64,000 nt of DNA from Caminicella sporogenes DSM 14501 (GTDB taxonomy: Bacteria > Bacillota > Clostridia > Peptostreptococcales > Caminicellaceae), in assembly GCF_900142285.1 (NCBI RefSeq), contig NZ_FRAJ01000004.1:121842-185841 (forward strand). Reading direction: 5' to 3'. The notes under the pieces were generated by a model, which was not told the DNA's origin, ran no database searches, and saw only the letters and a list, made by a program, of their open reading frames with translations. The position numbers and the translations under genes were made by a program. How positions within the stretch are numbered: position 1 is the stretch's first letter; each line of letters opens with the position of its first letter. Shown piece after piece: positions 15,531-24,805 of this stretch.

Positions 15531-16664
15531 ATGATACTTTTTCTAAATAGATTAAGCTATTTAAAACTAATTTTTATTTTTTCTATCACATTATTTACAA
15601 CTTATATTTCTTCAATATTTCCAAGTTTAGTAGAAATTTTATATTCTAATTTTATTTACAAATTTATTGGACAAGTACTAAGCATAATTACTAGCTTTAT
15701 ACCTTTTTCATTAGCTGAATTTTTAGTAATATCTATTTTTTTATATACTTTAATTTATCTAATTAACACAATAACTAAAATTATAAAAAAATCAATAAAA
15801 TTTCAAACTGCCATATTACTTATTTTAAAAAACTTTCTTGCATTTACCGTAATAATTTACTTCTTTTTTATTTTCTTATGGGGACTAAATTATTACAGAT
15901 TGCCATTTTCTCAAATAGTTAATTTAAATACATCTCCTGCTTCTATTGATGAACTTGAAAATCTATGTAAAAATTTAATTCAACATGGAAATCAACTTAG
16001 AAATTATATTAAAGAAGACTCTGTTGGAATAATGACTATTTCTGGTGGCTATAAAAGTGTTTTTAAAAGAGCTGACTTAGGATATCAAAACATAGGTCAA
16101 ACTATAAAAATATTTAACGGAAAATATGGAAAACCGAAAAAGATATTGTTTTCAAATTTTTTATCTTATGCTGGTATATCTGGAATATATTTTCCATTTA
16201 CTTCAGAAACTAATATAAATATTCTTCAGCCACATTCCATGCTGCCTAGTACAGTCTGTCATGAAATGGCACATCAACGAGGATTTGCAAGAGAAGATGA
16301 AGCAAATTACATTGCATATTTAGTATGCATTAAACATCCAGATATTGATTTCCAATATTCTGGTATTCTTTTAGCAATTATTCATTCTATGAATGCTCTT
16401 TATATGCATGATAAAAAAAAATATTTTGAATTAGAAAAATTATATTGTGATGGTATGAAGCGGGATTTATGTGCAATAAGAAATTTTTGGATTTCCCATG
16501 AAGGACCTATTGAAAAAATATCAAATAAAATAAACGATACTTACCTTAAATTAAATCATCAAAAAGAAGGTGTTTATAGCTACGGTAAAATGGTTGACCT
16601 ATTAATTGCTGAATATAAACTAAAAAACAATTTAAATTTTAATCAATCAAAACAACATTTTTAA
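15531..16664 (+). CDS. DUF3810 family membrane metallopeptidase-like protein
   Basis: 377 aa. Three membrane helices are predicted at about residues 12-32, 58-82 and 98-120, followed by a soluble domain. That domain contains HEMAH (244-248), an HExxH zinc site, and a downstream FAREDEANYIAYL acidic block that could supply the third ligand as in gluzincin-type peptidases. The pattern matches the uncharacterised DUF3810 family; substrate and function are unknown. GGAGTG is the ribosome site. Its stop codon overlaps that of the convergent M16 peptidase gene by four bases, so the two mRNAs share antisense ends. Confidence 0.8.
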   Translation: MILFLNRLSYLKLIFIFSITLFTTYISSIFPSLVEILYSNFIYKFIGQVLSIITSFIPFSLAEFLVISIFLYTLIYLINTITKIIKKSIKFQTAILLILKNFLAFTVIIYFFFIFLWGLNYYRLPFSQIVNLNTSPASIDELENLCKNLIQHGNQLRNYIKEDSVGIMTISGGYKSVFKRADLGYQNIGQTIKIFNGKYGKPKKILFSNFLSYAGISGIYFPFTSETNINILQPHSMLPSTVCHEMAHQRGFAREDEANYIAYLVCIKHPDIDFQYSGILLAIIHSMNALYMHDKKKYFELEKLYCDGMKRDLCAIRNFWISHEGPIEKISNKINDTYLKLNHQKEGVYSYGKMVDLLIAEYKLKNNLNFNQSKQHF

Positions 16665-17926
16665 TCAGCTTTTTTATTCATTAAAATATGAACTGTAGGT
16701 TCAATAAGTACTTTTTGAGCTACTTTATAAATATCTTCTACACTAATATAATCTAGCTTTTTCAAGTCTTCTATAAATCCATCAATCCTTTTATTCATTA
16801 ATTTTTGATTTAATGCATAATTGCAAAGTCCTGATGAATCTTCTAATATCGCAGCAATAGAAGTTTTTATAATCTTTTTCATAAGATTTATATCTTTTTC
16901 TTCAAGAATGATTTTTCTGTTTTTTATCTTTTCAATCGATTCTTCTATAATTTTTTTTGCTTCCCAAACATTACTTTCTTCTACAGCAGTGTATATATAT
17001 AAGGTTTTAATAAATTCTGTAGCATCCATTTCTGAGTATATATCATAAGCTAATCCCCTCTCCTCTCTAAGAGCCCTAAATAAAATTGAATTTGCACTTA
17101 CACCTAATTTATGATTTAAAATATCAAGTGCAATTTCTTCTTCCCTTGTAAGTCCATAAAAAGTATATAAGTAAATAAGTGTATTTTGCTCTATATTGTT
17201 TTTGTATGAAATTTTTTCTATAGACTTGTTTCTTTCTGTAATGATAACTTCTTTCTTTTTTCCTACTGTTTTATTATTCCAATCTCCAAAATATCTTTCT
17301 ATAATTTCTTTAATTTTATCATGTTCATAAGGAGATACAACAGCAATTATACACCTACTTGGAATATAATTTTCTTTATAAAACTTTAATAATTGCTTTC
17401 TAGTAAACATTTTTATATTTTTTTCACTTCCAATAACATCGTATTTTAAAGGACTTTTTTCAAAGGCTAAACTATGAACCTTACTAAAACTGTAATCTTC
17501 TATATCATCAATACACGATTTGATTTCAGATAATATAACTCCTCTTTCTTTTTCCAATTCATTCTTCGGAAAAGTTGAATTTATTAAAATATCAGATAAA
17601 ACTTCTACTGATGATTCTAATTCTTCAGCTAGAGCCGTCACAGAAAAAACAGTACTTGTATAATTTGTATAAGCATCATAGTTACCGCCACATTTTTCTA
17701 AATCATAATTAATCTGATTATTATCTCTTTTTTTTGTACCTTTAAACAACATATGTTCTATAAAATGACAAATTCCCTTTTCGCTAATTTTTTCATTAAT
17801 AGCCCCTATATTTATACCAATATTTATACAAAATAGTCTTGTATCTCTTTTTATAGACACCAAATTTATACCGTTTTTAAGTCTATGTTCCTTATAATCA
17901 AATACTCGTGTATTCATATGTGTCAT
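16661..17926 (-). CDS. M16 family zinc peptidase (processing-peptidase type)
   Basis: 421 aa, the usual length of the PqqL/YmxG-like bacterial M16B peptidases. The inverted zinc motif HFIEH lies at residues 54-58, and the third ligand is in the LEKERGVILSEI block about 75 residues on. The second half lacks the motif, as expected for the inactive C-terminal M16 domain. No signal peptide, so it is probably cytosolic. AAAGGGTAG precedes the ATG. It follows the Lrp gene by 20 bases on the same strand and may be co-transcribed with it. In many Firmicutes this gene lies near pnp/dut; here it does not. Substrate unknown. Confidence 0.87.
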   Translation of the reverse strand: MTHMNTRVFDYKEHRLKNGINLVSIKRDTRLFCINIGINIGAINEKISEKGICHFIEHMLFKGTKKRDNNQINYDLEKCGGNYDAYTNYTSTVFSVTALAEELESSVEVLSDILINSTFPKNELEKERGVILSEIKSCIDDIEDYSFSKVHSLAFEKSPLKYDVIGSEKNIKMFTRKQLLKFYKENYIPSRCIIAVVSPYEHDKIKEIIERYFGDWNNKTVGKKKEVIITERNKSIEKISYKNNIEQNTLIYLYTFYGLTREEEIALDILNHKLGVSANSILFRALREERGLAYDIYSEMDATEFIKTLYIYTAVEESNVWEAKKIIEESIEKIKNRKIILEEKDINLMKKIIKTSIAAILEDSSGLCNYALNQKLMNKRIDGFIEDLKKLDYISVEDIYKVAQKVLIEPTVHILMNKKAD

Positions 17927-17946
17927 TTTCTACCCTTTCTAATTTA

Positions 17947-18375
17947 TTACAATATTTTTTTACATTCAATAGGACTAGAAAGAATGATAGATGTCTTTGT
18001 ATCTCCAAATCTCTTTATATCATCAATTAATTTTTCTAATTCATCCATATTTTCTATAATTACTTTTAATGTCATACAATCTCCACCAGTTATATGATGG
18101 CATTCTACTATAGAATCTACTGTAGGTACAAATTCTAAAAATTTCTTATACTTTTCTGCTCTTATTGCTACATCTATAAATGCACTTATATTTTTATTAA
18201 GTTTTTTGGGATTAACTATGGCTTTATACCCTATGATTACTCCACTTTCTTCTAACCTTTTAACTCTCTCTGACACAGCTGGTGACGTCAATCCAACCAT
18301 CTTTCCTAAATCTTTCATTGAAATTCTACCATCTTCTTGTAATATTTCAAGAATTTTTAAATCCGTAGAATCCAT
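17947..18375 (-). CDS. Lrp/AsnC family transcriptional regulator
   Basis: 142 aa. The N-terminal helix-turn-helix (DLKILEILQEDGRISMKDLGKMVGLTSPAVSERVKRLEESG type) is followed by the RAM effector-binding domain (HHITGGDCMTLKVII). Such proteins form octamers and respond to amino acids or related ligands. GGAGGG precedes the ATG. It is divergent from the carboxyltransferase gene at 18551, a natural candidate target, and is followed closely by the M16 peptidase gene. The effector is unknown. Confidence 0.93.
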   Translation of the reverse strand: MDSTDLKILEILQEDGRISMKDLGKMVGLTSPAVSERVKRLEESGVIIGYKAIVNPKKLNKNISAFIDVAIRAEKYKKFLEFVPTVDSIVECHHITGGDCMTLKVIIENMDELEKLIDDIKRFGDTKTSIILSSPIECKKIL

Positions 18376-18433
18376 TAAATTCCCTCCATTAAGAAAATAA
18401 AGATTTTCAAAAAATAAATTTAATTAATAAATC

Positions 18434-18461
18434 AATTTAAGTATATCACTTTATTTGTCAA
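18434..18461 (-). promoter_or_regulatory. Candidate sigma-A promoter of the lrp-like gene
   Basis: Consensus -35 TTGACA (minus strand, 18456-18461), 16-bp spacer, and a weaker -10 TAAATT (18434-18439). It lies about 60 bases before the ATG in the divergent region. Confidence 0.45.
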
Positions 18462-18550
18462 CTGTACATAATAGATACTAATTGTTAGAATATTGATAAA
18501 GATATATTTTTATATTGACATTTTTTTATAAATTTATTAGGAGGTCATTT

Positions 18551-19948
18551 ATGTCTCAAATAGGAATTACTGAAACTATTTTAAGAGATGCACACCAATC
18601 TTTAATTGCTACAAGACTTAAAATTGATGAAATAGTACCTATTTTAGAAAAACTTGATGAAGTAGGATATAATGCATTAGAATGCTGGGGTGGAGCTACA
18701 TTTGATTCTTGTCTGAGATTTTTAAATGAAGACCCTTGGGAAAGACTTAGAGTAATAAGAAAACATGTTAAAAAAACTAAACTTCAAATGCTATTAAGAG
18801 GACAAAATATACTAGGCTACAAACATTATGCTGATGATGTAGTGATAGAATTTGTAAAAAAATCTATAGCTAATGGTATAGATATAATTAGAATTTTTGA
18901 TGCTCTCAATGATGTAAGAAATTTAAAAGTCGCTATTGAAACTACTAAAAAAGAAGGTGGTCATGCTCAAGCAGCAATTTCATATACAATAAGTCCAGTT
19001 CATACAATAAATACGTATGTAAAATTGGCTAAAGATATGGAAAATATGGGAGCAGACAGTATATGTATAAAAGATATGTCAGGGCTTTTAACTCCTTATA
19101 CTGCATATGACCTTATAAGTGCAATTAAAAAAGAAGTAGATATACCTATTGAATTACATTCTCATGCCACTAGTGGTCTTGCAAGTATGACTTATCTTAA
19201 AGCGATAGAAGCTGGTGTAGATATAATAGATACTGCTATCTCCCCATTTGCTCTAGGAACATCTCAACCACCTACAGAACCTATGGTAGCTACATTAAAA
19301 GAAACTAAGTATGATACAGGACTTGATATGGATAAATTAAATGAAATAGCAGAGTATTTCAGACCTATAAGAGAAAAATATATGAAAGAAGGTATACTAA
19401 ATCCTAAAGTATTGGGCGTAGATATAAATACATTAATATATCAAGTTCCGGGCGGAATGTTATCTAATTTAGTAAGTCAGCTTACTATGCAAAATGCTCT
19501 TGATAAATTTGAAGAAGTATTAAAAGAAATACCTAGAGTAAGAGAAGATTTAGGATATCCACCATTAGTTACACCTACAAGTCAAATGGTAGGAACTCAA
19601 GCAGTATTTAATGTAATTACTGGTGAAAGATATAAAATGGTACCTAAAGAAATAAAAGCTTATGTTAAGGGTATGTATGGAAGACCAACCGTACCTATAA
19701 AAGAAGAAATTATTAAAAAGATAATTGGCAATGAAGAAGTTATCACTTGTAGGCCTGCAGATTTAATAAAACCACAGCTTAAAAATATTAGGAATGAAAT
19801 AAAAGAATATATAGAACAAGAAGAAGATGTACTAACTTATGCATTGTTTCCACAAGTAGCTTTAAAATTCTTTGAACAACGTCAAGCCAAAAAATATAAA
19901 ATAGAAGGTACTTTAGTAAATTTAGAACTTAAAACTCATCCTGCATAA
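18551..19948 (+). CDS. Carboxyltransferase subunit (OadA / pyruvate carboxylase B / transcarboxylase 5S type) without biotin domain
   Basis: 465 aa from the ATG at 18551 with AGGAGGT upstream; the open frame extends 12 codons further but without a ribosome site. The TIM-barrel carboxyltransferase domain has ITETILRDAHQSL (metal-ligand Asp), the carbamylated lysine region CIKDMSG, the metal histidines ELHSHATSG, and a C-terminal PYC_OADA domain to about 455. It moves CO2 between carboxybiotin and pyruvate/oxaloacetate. Normal OadA (about 590 aa) ends with a biotinyl domain carrying an AMKM lysine; this protein stops before it, so a separate biotin carrier is required, as in the transcarboxylase 5S subunit. 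Divergent from the Lrp gene. Confidence 0.88.
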   Translation: MSQIGITETILRDAHQSLIATRLKIDEIVPILEKLDEVGYNALECWGGATFDSCLRFLNEDPWERLRVIRKHVKKTKLQMLLRGQNILGYKHYADDVVIEFVKKSIANGIDIIRIFDALNDVRNLKVAIETTKKEGGHAQAAISYTISPVHTINTYVKLAKDMENMGADSICIKDMSGLLTPYTAYDLISAIKKEVDIPIELHSHATSGLASMTYLKAIEAGVDIIDTAISPFALGTSQPPTEPMVATLKETKYDTGLDMDKLNEIAEYFRPIREKYMKEGILNPKVLGVDINTLIYQVPGGMLSNLVSQLTMQNALDKFEEVLKEIPRVREDLGYPPLVTPTSQMVGTQAVFNVITGERYKMVPKEIKAYVKGMYGRPTVPIKEEIIKKIIGNEEVITCRPADLIKPQLKNIRNEIKEYIEQEEDVLTYALFPQVALKFFEQRQAKKYKIEGTLVNLELKTHPA

Positions 19949-19976
19949 AAATATGTGGACTTAGTCCACATATTTT
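19948..19976. terminator. Terminator after the carboxyltransferase gene
   Basis: Inverted repeat with arms 19948-19960 and 19964-19976 (core ATGTGGAC/GTCCACAT) and a T-rich tail. It separates two convergent genes and can work in both directions. Confidence 0.82.
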
Positions 19977-19986
19977 ATTTATAAAC

Positions 19987-20691
19987 TTAAATTTTTTCTT
20001 TTACTTTTTTCCCCACATATTTTATTGCACTACATGCCAATATTTTTGTTGGATCTATACATATTTCATCTATTCTAAACATTTCAAAAGCAACAGGAAG
20101 TTCTGTGCATCCAAGTATAAATACATCGATATTATTATTTTTAAATTTGTATAAAACATTTTTAAAGTTTTTAAGTTCTATATTATATTTTCCCGCTTTT
20201 ATACTATAAATCAATTCTGTAACATATTTTTGTTCGCAATCATCAGGCTTGATTATTTCTAAATCATATCTAGAAAAAACTTTATCATATATTTTAGACT
20301 TATTTGTCCCCTCTGTTGCCAATAATGCAACTTTCTTAACTTTAGGATATAATTTTTTTGTTTCCTTTGCAGTTTCTTCTATCATATTTATAAACGGTAT
20401 TTTTATATATTTAACAATCTCATCATAAAAGTAATGTGCTGTATTACATGGCATAACTATTACATCTGCTCCCATCATCTCTAAACGAAGAGCTGACCTA
20501 ATTAAATAATCAGTAGGGTCTTTCCCACTATTTATAATATATTCCGTTCTATCTGGTATCTGCGTATTATTATCGACAATTACTGGAATATGTTCGTTAT
20601 CTCCATTTGCATCTGTCAAAGTGATTATTTTTTTTAATAAATCAGCAGTTGCTAAGGGTCCCATCCCTCCTAATATTCCTATTGTCTTCAT
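19987..20691 (-). CDS. Aspartate/glutamate racemase family protein
   Basis: 234 aa from the ATG at 20691 (SD AGGTGGGGGAG); a longer frame from TTG at 20706 would read through the ribosome site. Cofactor-independent racemase with the two catalytic cysteines in MPCNTAHYF (about residue 81) and LGCTELPV (about 193), and the N-terminal GGMGPLATADL. Substrate could be aspartate, glutamate or a broader set (RacX/YgeA group). D-amino acids would feed the cell wall or fermentation. It is monocistronic and convergent with the carboxyltransferase gene. Confidence 0.87.
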   Translation of the reverse strand: MKTIGILGGMGPLATADLLKKIITLTDANGDNEHIPVIVDNNTQIPDRTEYIINSGKDPTDYLIRSALRLEMMGADVIVMPCNTAHYFYDEIVKYIKIPFINMIEETAKETKKLYPKVKKVALLATEGTNKSKIYDKVFSRYDLEIIKPDDCEQKYVTELIYSIKAGKYNIELKNFKNVLYKFKNNNIDVFILGCTELPVAFEMFRIDEICIDPTKILACSAIKYVGKKVKEKI

Positions 20692-20803
20692 ACTCCCCCA
20701 CCTCAATATGTTATATGTTTTAAATTTTTGTAATAATTATAACATATTTTAGTGAGTATTTTATTTTAATTTTACATTTTTGTAAATATGTTTTTAGTTT
20801 AAT

Positions 20804-21640
20804 TTATACAACTATTACATTCTTACATCCATTTTTATAAGCAATATCCGATAATTCATTCATAATATCATCTGATGGAACATAACTTTTAATCAAATCC
20901 ATTCTCACACCAACAGGTCTGTACTTTATTATTTTATATCTTATATACGGATTAATTGAAGCTATAAATTTACTAATATTATCTACATTAAAATAATTAT
21001 CTAAAATTTCAGGTACTATAACTGTTCTCACTTCGTATAATTTTCCAATTTCTCCTAAATATTTTACATTGTCTAAAACTGTCTTATTATCTTTACCAGT
21101 CAACATAATATGTTCTTTAGCATTATAAGATTTAATATCTACCATTGCCATATCCATTGAATTAATAAGCTCATATTTATCTTTTAAAGATATAAACCCA
21201 TTTGTATCTAAGAATGTACTTAATCCAAGTTTTCTTGCTTGATTGAATAGAGCTGTTACAAAATCATATTGCAATGTACATTCTCCACCAGAAACAGTTA
21301 TTCCCGAAATAAATTCTTTTACTTTGTTTATTTCTTTTAGTACATCTTCAACACTCATTTCTCTAATTTTAGGAGAGCTATCGTTAGGACATGCTCTTAT
21401 ACAAATATCACAATTTTGACAAGATTTATAATCCCATATAACTTTACCATCTGCTTTTTCTAAAGCTCCATATGGACATGCTTGAACGCATATTCCACAA
21501 TTACTGCAAATATTTATAGTTTCAGGATTATGACAATAAAGACAGTTAAAGTTACAACCTTGTAGAAAAATAGCTGTTCTATTCCCCGGTCCATCAACAC
21601 TGCTAAATGGTATTATTTTATTGACGATTCCCTTAACCAT
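20804..21640 (-). CDS. yjjW: Glycyl-radical enzyme activase, YjjW-like
   Basis: 278 aa radical-SAM activase. The SAM cluster motif CNFNCLYC has Cys29, Cys33 and Cys36. A ferredoxin-like insert carries two more 4Fe-4S motifs (Cys45, 48, 51, 55 and Cys74, 77, 80, 84). The glycine-rich ISGITVSGGECTLQ follows. It abstracts H from a glycine of its partner enzyme using S-adenosylmethionine and electrons. The ATG overlaps the end of the upstream glycyl radical enzyme gene by eight bases, so the pair is translationally coupled. No gene follows on this strand for over 100 bases. The YjjW label rests on the pairing with a YjjI-type enzyme. Confidence 0.88.
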   Translation of the reverse strand: MVKGIVNKIIPFSSVDGPGNRTAIFLQGCNFNCLYCHNPETINICSNCGICVQACPYGALEKADGKVIWDYKSCQNCDICIRACPNDSSPKIREMSVEDVLKEINKVKEFISGITVSGGECTLQYDFVTALFNQARKLGLSTFLDTNGFISLKDKYELINSMDMAMVDIKSYNAKEHIMLTGKDNKTVLDNVKYLGEIGKLYEVRTVIVPEILDNYFNVDNISKFIASINPYIRYKIIKYRPVGVRMDLIKSYVPSDDIMNELSDIAYKNGCKNVIVV

Positions 21641-23126
21641 TTCTTCTTACCTTTCTCTCTAATATCCTTGAATTTTTAACAGACCCAAGTCCAAGTGCAA
21701 CTGTATCCCTAAGTACTTGTTTTCCAGCATCTAATTTCTCCATTTCTGATTTTTTCACTAAATATCCTGTAATTCTTATAACATCGCTATCTGAAGAATA
21801 AAATGAAAAATATCTCATATTATGTTTAAATGCACCTTTTATTATATCTAAAATATACTCAGGATTATTTTTAACAGTTTTATCAAATGTAAAAATATCG
21901 CCAATTCCAGACGGGAAGAATTTATGAAATCTTGCAGCTTGAATTATGTGTTCATGAATTTCAGGTTCTTCTCCAATAGGTATTCTACAACCGGGACTGA
22001 TTCCGTAATCTGTATCTATCCCAACTTGAGCATGTAGTAAATATTTACCATTAGAAAACTTACAATGTGGATTATGATGTTTATTTACTTCTTCTTCAAG
22101 TTTTGAAATAATAGTATATCCTAAATCATTTGCTTTTTTACCATGACCAAATCTATCTTTTTGATTTTCAGAATTTATAAAATGATTAACACATTCAGCT
22201 AAACCAAACATTCCAAACATAGCAGTAAATTTCTCTTTATGAATTAGACCTTCTCTAACTAAAAAACTGCTTTCAAAAAATCCGCTTTCCTCTACTAAAA
22301 ATTTAATTCTCTCATCCATATACTCTGCCATTTTCTTTACTGCATCAGGCAGTAAATTATTTAAAAAATCATCTTCATTTTTTGCTTTCTTGGCTAATCC
22401 AGCAAGATTAAGTCTTACAAGAGTATAGCTTCCACCACCAATTGGAAGCCCATTATAACAGCTAGCTATTCCATAATTTTCTCCAAACTCTTTTTTAAAC
22501 ATTTCATGATTAGCAAAACTTGGCTTTGCAGTTACTAAAGCTGTATTTATAGCGTCTAAAGCAAAATCATCAGGTGTATTACTGCTGTATTTAAGTGTTA
22601 TATTTGGAATTGAAGCCTCTATTTCCCTTTCTGCTTTTAAAATCAATCTTCCTGCCTTTGTTTCATTTGGACCAATATTTGCATGACAAAAAGAATCAGT
22701 TATTGTTCTATCTATATGAATTAAAAATAATTTTATAGCTTGATAAGCTTCTTCTTCATCATTTATAAATGACTCAAGTAAATAATCTATATTTCCTATG
22801 TATACTGGAAAAGAAGTTATAGATGGAACATGCTTATATAATATTAAAAGATTATTTACAGCTTCATAGATGTTTTTAGGAGGTTTTAATCCTAAAAAAC
22901 TGCTGCCTTCTCTCATGAACTTATCATAATCTGGAATTATATATCTAGGTCTATAAGGAGCATTACCTTCAAATAAATCACAAATTATCCCTTCACTTCT
23001 ATACTGCTGTACTTCTTTGCTAATATTTAATACATTTAGACTATTCTCTGCTTCTCTAGCAAGACTGAGAACTTTTTGTTCATATGTTAATGTCCTATCT
23101 TTAATTATATTCAAAACTTTATCCAT
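21633..23126 (-). CDS. yjjI: YjjI-family glycyl radical enzyme (DUF3029), function unknown
   Basis: 497 aa from the ATG at 23126 (GGAG eight bases upstream); the open frame reaches a GTG at 23135. The C-terminal glycyl radical motif RITGY places the radical glycine near residue 454, with about 43 residues after it. A candidate thiyl cysteine is in GIASCYNGLPIGGGS near residue 223, and a second Cys-His is in DSFCHANIGP near 147. It is far shorter than pyruvate formate-lyase or diol dehydratase (about 750-850 aa), in keeping with the YjjI family, whose reaction is not established to my knowledge. It overlaps folA upstream and yjjW downstream by eight bases each. Confidence 0.87.
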   Translation of the reverse strand: MDKVLNIIKDRTLTYEQKVLSLAREAENSLNVLNISKEVQQYRSEGIICDLFEGNAPYRPRYIIPDYDKFMREGSSFLGLKPPKNIYEAVNNLLILYKHVPSITSFPVYIGNIDYLLESFINDEEEAYQAIKLFLIHIDRTITDSFCHANIGPNETKAGRLILKAEREIEASIPNITLKYSSNTPDDFALDAINTALVTAKPSFANHEMFKKEFGENYGIASCYNGLPIGGGSYTLVRLNLAGLAKKAKNEDDFLNNLLPDAVKKMAEYMDERIKFLVEESGFFESSFLVREGLIHKEKFTAMFGMFGLAECVNHFINSENQKDRFGHGKKANDLGYTIISKLEEEVNKHHNPHCKFSNGKYLLHAQVGIDTDYGISPGCRIPIGEEPEIHEHIIQAARFHKFFPSGIGDIFTFDKTVKNNPEYILDIIKGAFKHNMRYFSFYSSDSDVIRITGYLVKKSEMEKLDAGKQVLRDTVALGLGSVKNSRILERKVRRNG

Positions 23127-23628
23127 TATTATCACTCCACTTTCTTCTTTTATAAATATAATGGTAATATTTATAAGGATTTAATTCATCTAAAATACCT
23201 CTTTTAATAGATACTAATTCCCAATCGTTATAATCTATATATGGAAAATATGTATCTCCTTTAAATTCATACTCTATTTTAGTTATATATAACTTATTTG
23301 ATACGGAAATAAACTGCTCATACACTTTTTTTCCACCTATTATAAAAACTTCTTCATCTTTTTTATATATTTTAGACAACGCTTCTTCAATAGAATAGAC
23401 AATTTCCACACCATCAGCCTTAAAACTTTTATTATTTGTCAAAACGATGTTTCTTCTCTTTTGTAAAGGTTTTCCTAAAGATTCATAAGTTTTTCTTCCC
23501 ATTATAACTATATGACCAGTAGTAACTTTTTTAAAATATTCAAGGTCTTTAGGCAAATACCACGGTAAAACTCCATTTTTTCCAATCAAACCATTTTTAT
23601 CCATAGCTGCTATGATTGAAATGTTCAT
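23119..23628 (-). CDS. folA: Dihydrofolate reductase
   Basis: 169 aa, full length. It reduces dihydrofolate to tetrahydrofolate with NADPH. Motifs: ISIIAAMDKNGLIGKNGVLPW at the start, with catalytic Asp in LPKDLEYF (residue 27 region), GHIVIMGRKTYES for NADPH binding, and EVFIIGGKKVYEQF. AAAGGA precedes the ATG. No thyA is adjacent, which is unusual. Instead the 3' end overlaps the yjjI gene, placing DHFR at the head of a glycyl-radical operon. Whether this reflects a folate link or just convenient co-transcription is unknown. Confidence 0.93.
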   Translation of the reverse strand: MNISIIAAMDKNGLIGKNGVLPWYLPKDLEYFKKVTTGHIVIMGRKTYESLGKPLQKRRNIVLTNNKSFKADGVEIVYSIEEALSKIYKKDEEVFIIGGKKVYEQFISVSNKLYITKIEYEFKGDTYFPYIDYNDWELVSIKRGILDELNPYKYYHYIYKRRKWSDNNG

Positions 23629-23695
23629 ATATTAATTCCTTTCACTTTTTTATTTTATTATAAAACATAATTAGTATAAGTTCTACTTTGCAAAT

Positions 23696-23717
23696 TTAAA
23701 ATGTTTTTACATTTTAA
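23696..23717 (-). terminator. Weak hairpin at the end of the sensor operon
   Basis: TTAAAATG/CATTTTAA inverted repeat (23696-23703, 23710-23717) overlapping the stop codon of the last sensor-operon gene. It is all AT except one pair, so low strength. Confidence 0.35.
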
Positions 23718-24805
23718 TTTTTTTCTAATGACAAATTTTTATATATGTCATCTTTCATATGGAATCCATCTTTTATAACAGTTTCATCAATATTATCTTT
23801 GTCTACAGCAATTGGATCAACTACATAATATGGAATGTAATATTTTCCATTATAAATATTATTTTGAATTTTTAACTCATATCCCTTTGCAAGACTTATT
23901 GCTATCTTAGCTGTAGCTTCAGCAAGTTTCTCTATGGGTTTATAAACTGTCATAAGTTGTGTTCCTTCCACAACTCTCTGACAAGCAGCAAGGTCAGCAT
24001 CTTGCCCTACAACAGTTATTTTTCCTGCAAGTCTGTGTTCAGATAAAGCTTCTATTATACCATCAGCCAATTCATCATTACATGCAATTATTGCATCAAT
24101 TTTTTTTCCTCTTTGTAAAAGTTCATCTGTTATTTTAAATGCACATTCTTTCAGCCAATTTGGTACCCTTTCTTCACAAATAACTTTAATATATCCTTTT
24201 TTTATTTTAGGACTTAAAATTTTATCATATCCTTCTTTTATCATATTGGTATTGTTATCACTTTCTGGTCCATTTATTATGACGTAATTGCCTTTTGGAA
24301 CTTTTTTTAACGCATATTCTGCCATTAGCTTTCCTACTTTAACATTGTCAAAAGATATATACATATCTATATCTGAATTGAGAACTAATCTGTCATATGA
24401 AATAACTTTTACTCCTTTTTTCTTTGCAAGCTCTACTGCATATGATGCCTTTATTAAATCATTTGGAACAATTATTAAAACATCAATTCCTTGATTTAAT
24501 AAATATTTAACCTGTTTAATTTGGTCATTATCATTGTTATTTGCATTTTGAACCAAAATATCTGCCCCAAGTTCTTTGACCTTTGCCATTAAAATATCCC
24601 TATCTTTTACCCATCTTTCTTCTTTTAACGTTCCAAGTGAAAAACCTATTTTTATATTACTGTCTGCTATATCTTTTTTATCATCATTACTATTTTTAAC
24701 ATTTTCAACAAAACTTTTAACATTTAAAGCTATAAGTACTACAACTATAAAGAAAAGCAAAAATACTATTGTTCTCCTATAATCCTCTTTAATCTTCCCC
24801 ATCAT
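23714..24805 (-). CDS. Membrane-anchored sugar-binding protein, XylF-like
   Basis: 363 aa. One N-terminal transmembrane segment (about residues 11-30) has no lipobox cysteine, then a short linker and a type I periplasmic-binding fold: KIGFSLGTLKEERWVKDRD, the hinge region, ACNDELADGIIEAL and VVGQDADLAACQRVVEGTQLMTVYKP. The last block is typical of xylose-binding XylF. No ABC ATPase or permease is adjacent. It starts with ATGATG overlapping the response-regulator stop by four bases. Together with the kinase it resembles the XylFII-LytS arrangement in clostridia, where an anchored xylose-binding protein signals to a histidine kinase. The sugar is inferred, not proven. Confidence 0.85.
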   Translation of the reverse strand: MMGKIKEDYRRTIVFLLFFIVVVLIALNVKSFVENVKNSNDDKKDIADSNIKIGFSLGTLKEERWVKDRDILMAKVKELGADILVQNANNNDNDQIKQVKYLLNQGIDVLIIVPNDLIKASYAVELAKKKGVKVISYDRLVLNSDIDMYISFDNVKVGKLMAEYALKKVPKGNYVIINGPESDNNTNMIKEGYDKILSPKIKKGYIKVICEERVPNWLKECAFKITDELLQRGKKIDAIIACNDELADGIIEALSEHRLAGKITVVGQDADLAACQRVVEGTQLMTVYKPIEKLAEATAKIAISLAKGYELKIQNNIYNGKYYIPYYVVDPIAVDKDNIDETVIKDGFHMKDDIYKNLSLEKN

